This document shows positions 8,131-15,218 of a DNA stretch of 20,041 bases, piece after piece. The translations under genes were made by a program, and so were the position numbers. Position 1 is the stretch's first letter. Every line of letters begins with the position of its first letter. The DNA is from Collinsella sp. GTDB taxonomy: Bacteria; Actinomycetota; Coriobacteriia; Coriobacteriales; Coriobacteriaceae. The notes beneath the pieces are model-generated. The model did no database searches, was not told the origin of the DNA, and saw nothing but the letters and a program-made list of their open reading frames with translations. The stretch is from positions 1 to 20,041 of the forward strand of contig DXMU01000032.1 of the NCBI GenBank assembly GCA_019414025.1, read 5' to 3'.

Positions 8131-8146
8131 GGGAAAACCCGACTAA
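8123..8146. promoter_or_regulatory. 24-bp dyad, candidate IscR/Rrf2 operator
   Basis: TTAGTC (8123-8128) and GACTAA (8141-8146) are perfect 6-base arms separated by 12 bases. The overall length and the GACTAA/TTAGTC arms recall the dyads bound by IscR/Rrf2 dimers. It overlaps the probable suf -35 box and lies upstream of the divergent Rrf2 gene, the expected place for an autoregulator and suf repressor. Binding is inferred. Confidence 0.6.
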
Positions 8147-8167
8147 TCCACTCGACTTTTCAAATTC

Positions 8168-8198
8168 TGGGACAAAATAACCTGTTGTGTTTGTCCCA
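8168..8198. repeat. Palindromic repeat, copy A (REP-like)
   Basis: TGGGACAAA (8168-8176) and TTTGTCCCA (8190-8198) are perfect 9-base arms around a 13-base centre. It is the inverted partner of copy B 12 bases downstream and matches the minus strand of copy C at 25 of 29 positions. Confidence 0.75.
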
Positions 8199-8210
8199 CT
8201 TACTTAAGAT

Positions 8211-8242
8211 TTGGGACAAACAAACCTGGTTATGTTGTCCAA
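8211..8242. repeat. Palindromic repeat, copy B (REP-like)
   Basis: TTGGGACAA (8211-8219) pairs imperfectly with TTGTCCAA (8235-8242), with one bulged G. It has the 5' flank CTTAAGATT in common with copy C (2773-2781), and lies in opposite orientation to copy A, so A and B form a head-to-head pair like a BIME. It ends about 20 bases before the Rrf2 start and so must lie in or near that gene's promoter or leader. Confidence 0.65.
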
Positions 8243-8262
8243 GATGCGATGGGAGGGTAGGT

Positions 8263-8694
8263 ATGCTCATTTCTTCTAAGGGCCGCTATGCCCTCCGACT
8301 GATGATCTATATCGCGGCGCTGGGCGACGCCGAGGGCAAGATTGCCCTGCGCGAGGTCGCCGACCGCGAACATATCTCGCAAAAGTATTTGGAGCAGCTG
8401 GTTCGTCCGCTTATGAAGGCGGGCCTGCTTAAGAGCGTGCGCGGCAAGGGCGGCGGCTACATGATGGCCAAGGAACCGGCCGAGGTGCGTGCTGGCGACA
8501 TCCTGCGCGCCGTCGAGGGCAGCACGGCTCCGGTGGCGTGCGATGGCATCGACAACAGCTGCGCCCGCAGCGATCTTTGCTCGACCGTCAAATTCTGGCG
8601 CGGTCTGGACGACGTGATCGAAAAGTACGTCGACGGCGTGACGTTAGCCGACCTTGCTGCCGTCCCCGAGATTAACTTTGACATCAAACTGTAG
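8263..8694 (+). CDS. Rrf2/IscR-family transcriptional regulator, probable suf repressor
   Basis: This 143-residue protein has the Rrf2 winged helix (SSKGRYALRLMIYIAAL, EVADREHISQKYLEQLVRPL, wing VRGKGGGYMMAK). Three cysteines C93, C100 and C106 (ACDGIDNSCARSDLC) are placed like the IscR cluster ligands, with spacing C-x6-C-x5-C. The fourth IscR ligand, a His three residues after the last Cys, is Val109 here. It probably senses Fe-S cluster status and represses the divergent suf operon. The ATG at 8263 has GGGAGGG upstream; the longer frame from 8185 runs through the repeats and is unlikely. I call it IscR-like by function of its location; strict orthology to iscR is not claimed. Confidence 0.92.
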   Translation: MLISSKGRYALRLMIYIAALGDAEGKIALREVADREHISQKYLEQLVRPLMKAGLLKSVRGKGGGYMMAKEPAEVRAGDILRAVEGSTAPVACDGIDNSCARSDLCSTVKFWRGLDDVIEKYVDGVTLADLAAVPEINFDIKL

Positions 8695-8747
8695 GTTGAG
8701 CGCAATTCCTTAAGATCTCGCGGAGGGTTGTTGCCGTTTACCGAGGG

Positions 8748-8763
8748 GTTGTTGTGCAACAAC
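8748..8763. promoter_or_regulatory. 16-bp dyad at the promoter of the wall-protein gene
   Basis: GTTGTTG (8748-8754) and CAACAAC (8757-8763) are perfect 7-base arms with a 2-base centre. Its second T-rich part, TTGTGC (8752-8757), is a possible -35, with AATACT 17 bases downstream as -10 (about 8775-8780), giving a leader of some 45 bases before the ATG at 8834. This suggests an operator over the -35 region, or merely a chance dyad. Confidence 0.35.
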
Positions 8764-8833
8764 GGGCGAGCTGCAATACTTACTCTTATCTTTGCAAACT
8801 GCACTTTAACTACACCAATGCAGGGAGGATCTT

Positions 8834-10597
8834 ATGCAGCGCAAGCATTCTGCTATTGTCGCGGGCCTGACGCTAGCGCTTTCGTTTGGCGCCGTTTCCG
8901 TGCCGGCACCCGCCGCTGCCGAGGAGCCCACGCCGGGCGTTGCCTCGGATGCCACCGATATCGATAAGGGTCTCTATACCCAGCAGTCCTTCTCGGGCGT
9001 GCTGAGGTCGGTCCAGGGCGTTTCGTTTGTTAACGTGACCCCCGAGATGAAGTACTTTACCAAGTACGAGAGCCATGGCAACTATAACCAGGGCTTTTCG
9101 TATGGCGACGGCTATAACGCGCTGGGCTATTACCAGTTCGACCGTCGATGGTCGCTCATTCCGTTTATGAAGCAGGCCTACAACTACAACCCCGAAAAAT
9201 ACAGCATGCTCAAGGATGCGATTGATCGCGGCAGCGAGATCTCCAACGCGAGCAATGCCATGTACGAGAACGGCCAGCTCACCGAGCTGGGCCATATCGC
9301 GCAAGATGCCTTCCAAGGTGCGTACAATACCGATTCTGTTGAGTTCTCAGCACTTCAAGATGCCTATGCGTACAACTCGTACTATGCGGTGACCGAGGCG
9401 TGGCTCAAGAGCGGCTTGGGCATTGATGTTTCGGGCCGCGCCGATTGCGTTAAGGGCATGGTGTGGAGTATCACCAACATGTGCGGCACCGGTGGTTGCA
9501 GGGACTTCTTCCGCTGGGCAAACCTTTCTAACAGTATGACCGATCGCGAGTTTGTGACGGCGCTTTCCAATAGCGTGGTCAACAATGTCGCCACCAAGTA
9601 TTCGAGTCAGCCCCAGTATCATGAGGGCTGGAAGAATCGTTATAAGAATGAGCTGAAGGACTGCTTGGTTTATATCGCTGAGGACGAGGCTGCCGCTGCG
9701 ACGCCTGTGCAGCCCGAGCCTACGCCGGCGCCCTCGCCGACACCTGATTCGAATGACGACTCGAGTGACGATGCCAACGATGACAGGATGGATGCGCCCT
9801 CGACCGATGCTGACGGTAATGGCTCTGCTGGTGGCACTACCAACGACGGCTCTACTTCGAACGGCTCTGCTGCGGGCGATTCGTCTTCAAGCTCTTCCGG
9901 CAATACGGGCAGCGACGCTTCTGTTTCGACCGACGCTGACACATCTAACTCATCCACCGGCTCGAGCGATTCGTCCGCTGACACCGGCTCTAACAACGGC
10001 TCTGGCTCTGCCGCAACCCCTGATTCCGATGCTTCCAAGGACAACTCGAATAAGGCGCCGGACGCTCCCGTTGCTTCGCCGGACAAGAAGCCTTCTTTCT
10101 CCGTGCAGCTTGGTTCTACGCTGGGCTCTTCGCTGATGGCTGGTGTCAATAACGGCTCGACCCAGAACAAGGACAACTCTGATCAGGTTTCCACGGAAAA
10201 GACCGAGGCTGCAAAGGGCGACTCCAAGGACAAGGCTTCCGAGAAGACCGAATCTGATAAGGGTTCTAGCTCTGATGAGAAGGGCGACAAGTCCGCTCAG
10301 GAGAAGGACGAGGGCAAGACCGAGGGCGAAAAGAAACAGTCCGGAGACGGCGACAAGAGCGGTGCCGACAACCAGAGCCAAGAGCAAAATGACTCCAAGA
10401 CGGTGACCACTACTACCACGACGACTACAACTACCAAGTCATCTGGCGGCAATATGCCCAAGACGGGCGATCTGATTGTGATGGCGAGCCTTGCTAGTGC
10501 AAGCTTGGCCACGCTGGGTGCCACGTCTATTGTGAGTGGTAAACATAAGCTCGATCAGCAGAAGAAGGCTTCTGGGGAGGACGGCTCGGAGGAGTAG
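8834..10597 (+). CDS. Secreted, sortase-anchored lysozyme-like wall protein
   Basis: The 587-residue protein has a signal peptide (MQRKHS, hydrophobic 8-24, cleavage after about A29). Residues about 60-280 form a globular domain in which KYESHGNYNQGFSYGDG (E79) followed by ALGYYQFD resembles the lysozyme-like pattern of VgrG-related/transglycosylase domains, so it probably cuts peptidoglycan; C205, C217, C222 and C277 could form disulfides. Residues about 290-535 are a low-complexity stalk, first Pro-rich, then Ser/Asp/Asn/Gly-rich, then Lys/Glu/Asp/Ser-rich, ending in ten Thr in a row. The C-terminus has NMPKTGD (sortase signal 541-545), a hydrophobic helix and basic KHKLDQQKK, then an extra acidic tail ASGEDGSEE. 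GGGAGGA precedes the ATG. It appears monocistronic, with a terminator downstream. Confidence 0.82.
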   Translation: MQRKHSAIVAGLTLALSFGAVSVPAPAAAEEPTPGVASDATDIDKGLYTQQSFSGVLRSVQGVSFVNVTPEMKYFTKYESHGNYNQGFSYGDGYNALGYYQFDRRWSLIPFMKQAYNYNPEKYSMLKDAIDRGSEISNASNAMYENGQLTELGHIAQDAFQGAYNTDSVEFSALQDAYAYNSYYAVTEAWLKSGLGIDVSGRADCVKGMVWSITNMCGTGGCRDFFRWANLSNSMTDREFVTALSNSVVNNVATKYSSQPQYHEGWKNRYKNELKDCLVYIAEDEAAAATPVQPEPTPAPSPTPDSNDDSSDDANDDRMDAPSTDADGNGSAGGTTNDGSTSNGSAAGDSSSSSSGNTGSDASVSTDADTSNSSTGSSDSSADTGSNNGSGSAATPDSDASKDNSNKAPDAPVASPDKKPSFSVQLGSTLGSSLMAGVNNGSTQNKDNSDQVSTEKTEAAKGDSKDKASEKTESDKGSSSDEKGDKSAQEKDEGKTEGEKKQSGDGDKSGADNQSQEQNDSKTVTTTTTTTTTTKSSGGNMPKTGDLIVMASLASASLATLGATSIVSGKHKLDQQKKASGEDGSEE

Positions 10598-10629
10598 CCT
10601 CTTGGTTGCTAGATAACTAAAGAGTTGGG

Positions 10630-10664
10630 ACGGGGTCCGGTGCGAATGCGTCGGGCTCCGTTTT
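10630..10664 (+). terminator. Intrinsic terminator after the wall-protein gene
   Basis: A 14-base-pair stem (10630-10643 with 10648-10661, including a few G-U pairs) closes a GAAT loop and is followed by TTTT. It starts 32 bases after the wall-protein stop, as expected for a rho-independent terminator. Confidence 0.85.
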
Positions 10665-10799
10665 GTTGTGCAACGATTAGTTGTGCCCCCTCACACCTCT
10701 TGTTGCTACCGTTGCCCGATATGTTTGCGCGGCGTCGTCGGTACGCGCGAGGCGGTCATTACAATTGGCATCGTGCTGCGATTTAGGGGGAACGTTTTG

Positions 10800-12596
10800 G
10801 TGTCTGAACAGGCAAATGTTGATTGTGCTGCTGGCTTTGGCGTGCGCTTGATCGGCTGTGCCGACGATGCGGTTTTGCCCATTGGCATGCACGACTATGC
10901 GGAGGCCCTTGGTTGCTGCATGCTGGTTGACAAGACCATGTTTATTGCTGATGTGTTGGACTGCGACGCGTCCGTTGTGGTGTGCTGTCGACCCGAGGGT
11001 TTTGGCAAGAGCATGAACTTGTCGATGCTCAGGGCTTTTCTGGAGCGTCCGGCGGTCGGTCGCGCCGGTCGGATTTCGTTTGCCGATGCTCAGATTTGGG
11101 ATGCGAACGGCGGGCGCTATCGGGATGAGCATGCTTGCTATCCGGTGATATCGCTGGACTTTTCTGGCGCTGCGAGGTGTGGCCCCGCTGTTGCCGGCGT
11201 CGTGCGCGATGCCCTTTCGGGCGAGTGCGCTCGCTTGTTGGCGCTCTTGGAGGCTCCGGATTTAGCTCGAGATAAGGTGCGTCACATCGAACGTGTCGCG
11301 CGTGGCGTGGCGAGCGCGGACGAGGTTGACTCGGTGCTCGGTGTGCTCATAGAACTGCTGGAGATTGCCTGCGATGAGCAGGTTGTATTGCTCGTTGATG
11401 GGTACGATGCGGCGTGGTCTCGCCGTGCGAGCGCGAGGGACGCTTCCGACGCCGATCCGGCAGAACTACTTGACCGTGTGCTGTTTGACGCCATTGCCAC
11501 TGCGCGCGATTCGTTGCGGCTGACGTGTCTGATGGGGGAGTGTCCCGGTCCTGCCGAAGCGGCGCTTTCTTCGCGCGGCTGCTCGTATTGTCTGACGACG
11601 CCGCTGTCGGCGTGGTGTGACCGATGTTTCGGTTTTTCGGATGCTGAGGTCGAGGCTCTTTTGAATCATGCTGGGCGCGAGGAATACCTGGATGATGCGC
11701 GTGACTGGCTCGAGGGGTATCGGTTTGGCAGGGCCTATTGCTCGAGTCCAGAGCGTGTGATCGGTTTTCTGGGCCGAGGCTGTACGGCGCCTGTGCGTGC
11801 CGATCTGTATGGATATGCCGATTGCCTGAGTAGGGTAGTTGCCGGGTGGAATCTCGACCGCCTTTCGGTCTTGTTTGATTTGCTCGAGGCCCATGGGTGC
11901 GCTGAGGTCCCGCTTTGTTTGGGCACTGCGGAGCCAGATGTCTCGCCTGACGATGGCATGTGGACAGCGCTGTATCTGTCCGGTTTTCTCACGACGGATA
12001 TGACTGAGGAGCCAGAGCATGGCGATCGCCTCCGTGCTTTGCGATTGCCCAATAACGAGCTTCGCCAGGCCTTGCGTCTAGTGATTATTGAGTGGTTTGA
12101 GTGCGCTGCAGAAGACATTCGAGACGTCGATGCGTTTCGCGACGGGCTGTGCCATGGGAACGAGGATACCGTGAGGCGGACGCTAAGCCGCATCTTGGGA
12201 GATGCGGGAATCGGTGCGACCGACCCAGATGCTCCGCTGCCATATCACATACTCTTGCAAGGACTCTGCTTTGGATTGCCGGGCTATGCCAATCCTGCTT
12301 CGAGGCGAAAGTGTGGCGCGGATCGCTGGGACATCCAGGTTTTTCCCACGGGCGCCGTGTTCGACATAGCCGATACGATCGGTATGCTCGATGAACGTCC
12401 GCTGATAACGATCAACATGATGTATGACCCCGGTGTGGATGCGCTGGGCCTGGAATTGCTGGCCGTGCAGGCGCTGCTCGACATAGAGCGCGACGGCATC
12501 GACGAAATCCGTGTGCCGCGACCCGGCGTGGGTCGCATGCGCTGGGGGTTTGGATTTGACGGGCAGCATGTGGCTGCGGTGTGCCAACGGCTTTAA
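10800..12596 (+). CDS. AAA-ATPase-like / PD-(D/E)XK nuclease family protein, apparently degenerate
   Basis: The 598-residue protein resembles the AAA-ATPase-like plus DUF1703-type PD-(D/E)XK family, common in multiple copies in gut bacteria and of unknown role. Visible hallmarks are CMLVDKTMFIADVL (D44-T46) and the P-loop RPEGFGKSMNLSML (GFGKS 67-71). The usual Walker B (DEYD) reads DGYD at 200-203, losing the catalytic Glu. In the C-terminal nuclease part the Asp of DRWDIQV is kept, but the ExK strand reads ITINM (about 536-540), so nuclease activity is doubtful. I chose GTG at 10800 because AGGGGGAA lies 8-9 bases upstream; the frame is open from 10668, but that overlaps a terminator. It is a single gene converging on the glycosyltransferase 24 bases away. 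Confidence 0.75.
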   Translation: MSEQANVDCAAGFGVRLIGCADDAVLPIGMHDYAEALGCCMLVDKTMFIADVLDCDASVVVCCRPEGFGKSMNLSMLRAFLERPAVGRAGRISFADAQIWDANGGRYRDEHACYPVISLDFSGAARCGPAVAGVVRDALSGECARLLALLEAPDLARDKVRHIERVARGVASADEVDSVLGVLIELLEIACDEQVVLLVDGYDAAWSRRASARDASDADPAELLDRVLFDAIATARDSLRLTCLMGECPGPAEAALSSRGCSYCLTTPLSAWCDRCFGFSDAEVEALLNHAGREEYLDDARDWLEGYRFGRAYCSSPERVIGFLGRGCTAPVRADLYGYADCLSRVVAGWNLDRLSVLFDLLEAHGCAEVPLCLGTAEPDVSPDDGMWTALYLSGFLTTDMTEEPEHGDRLRALRLPNNELRQALRLVIIEWFECAAEDIRDVDAFRDGLCHGNEDTVRRTLSRILGDAGIGATDPDAPLPYHILLQGLCFGLPGYANPASRRKCGADRWDIQVFPTGAVFDIADTIGMLDERPLITINMMYDPGVDALGLELLAVQALLDIERDGIDEIRVPRPGVGRMRWGFGFDGQHVAAVCQRL

Positions 12597-12620
12597 GCGC
12601 CGAGGTGTTTCCGTCTTCCG

Positions 12621-13640
12621 TTACTCGGTATCCTTCATGGGCGGCATGGGCTTCCAGTTGGGATCCTTTACGATCTTGCGGGCGTCCTTCATGCCACGGC
12701 GCAGCGCCGGAATGCCGGTCTTAAAGCATTTGTCGACTGCTGCCAGACGAATGAATTCCTTGCAGAAGGTCGCGGCATTGCCCAGGCGGAACAGCATGGG
12801 GTGGTAGTCACCGTAGATCTGCATATAGCGAGCGAGGAAGCCTCGGTTGCGCATGATGTAGTAGCGGTTGGTGTCGCTCGTGGAGTTGAGCTGTCGTTTG
12901 CCGGCGATATCCCAGTTAGAGACGGCGCGGGCGCGCTTGAGCACCACGTCGGCGACCACGGCGGCAGGGAAGTGCTGGCTGGCTACGTAGCCGTAGCAGG
13001 CATCGTCGCCGTAGATAAAGAAGCGCGCGTCGGGCAGGCCAATCTTGTCGACCACACGGCGCGAGAACATGCCGCCCTCAAAGCACAGTTGGTTCATGGT
13101 GCGGTAGCCCTCGGGACCCAGATCCCACTTGGCGATGGGGTTAGGGATGCCGAGCGAAAGGATGAGCTGGTACTGCCAAAAGAAGGCGCCGCCGTCAAAG
13201 TCCAGGCGCGAACCCTGGATAACATCGTAGCGGTCGGTCCACTTGGCCAAGCGCTCGATGCCTTCGGGGATGACGAGCACGTCGTCGTCCATGACCCAGA
13301 ACCACTGGGCTCCCAGATCGTAGGCGCATTTAGTGCCAGCGGAGAAGCCACCCGCACCGCCGCCGTTTTCGAGCTGCGGGGCGTAGATGACACGGTCGGT
13401 GCCGCCCTTTGCGTCGGGCAGATCGGTGTCGACGCCCCACAGGTTGGCCAGGCGCTCGTTGAATGCGGTGCACATGGCCTCGGTCTCGCGCGAATTTTCG
13501 TTATCGACGATCACGATGCGCCAGGGCGCTGCCGTAAGCTCGGTCATGGAGTCGAACAAGTTGGCCAGGAGTTCCTGGCGCTTGTACGTAACGACGACAA
13601 TGGCGAGCTTATCGATGGGAGCGGGAAGGGTTGAAGTCAT
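12621..13640 (-). CDS. Family 2 glycosyltransferase (rhamnosyl-/galactofuranosyl-type)
   Basis: This 339-residue GT-A enzyme probably adds a sugar to a cell-surface polysaccharide or lipid-linked intermediate on the cytoplasmic side. Motifs in order: VVTYKR (17-21), IVDNENS (44-50), NGGGAGGFSAG (92-102), typical of the COG1216-like GT2 branch that includes rhamnosyl- and galactofuranosyltransferases, and the metal-binding WVMDDDVLV (D118-D120). No transmembrane helix is obvious. The start at 13640 (MTSTLPAPIDKLAI) follows AAAGGA at slightly long spacing; the frame is open 21 codons upstream but would cross the 18-bp palindrome. It appears monocistronic. Donor and acceptor cannot be told from the sequence. 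Confidence 0.88.
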   Translation of the reverse strand: MTSTLPAPIDKLAIVVVTYKRQELLANLFDSMTELTAAPWRIVIVDNENSRETEAMCTAFNERLANLWGVDTDLPDAKGGTDRVIYAPQLENGGGAGGFSAGTKCAYDLGAQWFWVMDDDVLVIPEGIERLAKWTDRYDVIQGSRLDFDGGAFFWQYQLILSLGIPNPIAKWDLGPEGYRTMNQLCFEGGMFSRRVVDKIGLPDARFFIYGDDACYGYVASQHFPAAVVADVVLKRARAVSNWDIAGKRQLNSTSDTNRYYIMRNRGFLARYMQIYGDYHPMLFRLGNAATFCKEFIRLAAVDKCFKTGIPALRRGMKDARKIVKDPNWKPMPPMKDTE

Positions 13641-13693
13641 GAACGAGAATATCCTTTCGCGTGGGCAGCGTATCGGCCCTGCGGAATTAACAA

Positions 13694-13719
13694 CGTGTCC
13701 CATGGGACACGACTATTGT
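13694..13719 (-). promoter_or_regulatory. Perfect 18-bp palindrome next to a -10 box, glycosyltransferase promoter
   Basis: CGTGTCCCATGGGACACG (13694-13711) is a perfect palindrome. On the minus strand TACAAT (plus 13714-13719) lies immediately upstream of it, so the palindrome would cover the transcription start of the glycosyltransferase gene. No good -35 is visible. A second GC palindrome (GCGGGCGCCCGC, about 13728-13739) lies on the other side of the TACAAT box. The arrangement suggests a repressor operator. Confidence 0.5.
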
Positions 13720-13877
13720 AAGCGTAGGCGGGCGCCCGCGGGTAATGTTCCGCTAATCACCAAGAACGTTTGCTACAAGCCTGGTTGACGTGTGGGCGTA
13801 GCGAGATTGCATGCGCGCATTGTGGTATTACATAGGTGCCGATTCCTGTGGACGCAATCTTTCTGTTTGGATGACCC

Positions 13878-15218
13878 GTGAATAAAACTCGTTTAACCTC
13901 CTTTGCCGATAGCCTCCCCATCAAGGCCATGTTGCTGTTTTTGGTTCTTCAGGTCGCATTTGTCTTGAGCAATACGGTGGCAAATTGTCTTCCGCGGTCC
14001 GTTATCGAGTCGCATGCGCAGGGTTCGGAGTCCTCGGCTCTGTTGTCTGACATGTATGTCTACGACCACCGTGTTGCAGCTGGTCCTGTTTGCTTTGATA
14101 ACAATCGCTTTATCATTGAAGTCACACAGCAAAAGGACCAAGGTTCTCCGTTTAAGACGATGACCGTTGCCGAGATTGATGACGTTACGAAAGCCGGCGG
14201 GATTACGCATCAGCAGTACTACCGGTATTGGCATGGATGGCAGCTACTTACGAATGTCTGCCTGTATATTGGCGGTATCGATGTGGTCGTGGTGCCTGCG
14301 GCTGCTCTGGCGATTGTCGGCTCCGCTTGCGCTTACGTTGCCTTGCGGAAGCGGTTTTCAAAGCCAGTGACGTTGGGTTTCCTTGTAATCCTGTTGTTCT
14401 CGACCAATCTGTTTTTCAATTTTATCGGTGATCTACTGCTGTGCATCTCGTTCTTTGTGGCGCTCATCATGATGTCTTGTATGAGCCTTCGTTTGGAATC
14501 GGCTCCGAACGCACGGGCTTTTACAAGCCGCCTCGTCCTTTGGTCGATAGCGACGGGCGCCGTGTTTTCGTTTCTTGACTTTTTAACGATTCCTGCCGCA
14601 GTTGTCGCCCTGCATTGCTTTTTCGCCTTCATTGCGCTCCCCGAGGGTGAGCGCCCCAAGCGCTGCGTCGTCACGATGATGCAGGCGCTCTTTGGGTTTG
14701 GGCTTTCGTTTGTGTTTACCTGGGCGATGAAATGGGTTGTCGCGGCATTTGTACTGGGTTGGAACGAGGTCTTTTCGAACGTTCTGGGCGAGATGGGCCT
14801 TTGGTCTGCGCATGGGGCTTCGTCACTGTTGCCCCAAGCTGACTGGCCTCAGATTTTGAAGGAGTTTTATTGCATGAGCCCGCAGCTGTTCGCCATTTGC
14901 TCAACTGCTGGTTATGCGATGATCTCGAACGTCGTTTGTCTTGTTTCGTTTGCTGCCGTATTGGTGATCTGGATTGCCGTATTCGTATGCTCAATACGGG
15001 GTGGCGCGCAAGACGGTCGCCGTCATTAGGTGTTGATCCAGTCGCTGCTCATGGTACTGCCTCTGGTGGTTGTTCTGGGTTATTTCGTTGTTATGCATGA
15101 CCATGCGATCGTTCATATTCCGGTATTTGGCTGCAAGAACTGGGCGATTGTCTTTGCGATTCTATTTGCTTCGGGTGTAAGTGCACTTCGTGGCTTGCGG
15201 AGTCGGAAGGCCGCCTAG
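13878..15218 (+). pseudogene. Polytopic membrane protein (polysaccharide-related), split by in-frame TAG
   Basis: The first part (13878-15029) encodes 383 residues with a GTG start and a weak RBS. TM1 is near residues 17-38, followed by a periplasmic-like loop with the segment ITHQQYYRYWHGWQLL, seen in membrane proteins of polysaccharide clusters (possible GT-C type), then about eight more helices. A TAG at 15027-15029 ends it right after a basic IRGGAQDGRRH. The same frame then continues for 62 codons without interruption and encodes two further hydrophobic segments (LIQSLLMVLPLVVVLGYFVV and NWAIVFAILFASGVSAL) and a basic tail, ending at 15218. The downstream part has no RBS of its own. The simplest reading is one gene of about 446 codons with a nonsense mutation. 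The shortened protein may still be made. Confidence 0.7.

Noticed and set aside
9700..10430. Ser/Asp/Thr low-complexity stretch as a possible CRISPR or tandem DNA repeat
   Set aside because: No fixed-length repeat unit or spacer pattern; it is a coding low-complexity stalk with mixed codons.
10606..10615. GTTGCTAGAT shared with 19783-19792
   Set aside because: A ten-base match between unrelated intergenic sites 9 kb apart, with no shared flank; chance is an adequate explanation.
10668..10799. Upstream extension of the ATPase-like gene to GTG 10668
   Set aside because: It begins in the tail of the preceding terminator and lacks an RBS; the Cys/Arg-rich extension does not look like the family N-terminus.
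15030..15218. A separate 62-residue membrane protein starting at GTG
   Set aside because: It is in the same frame directly after the TAG, without an RBS; a split gene explains it better.
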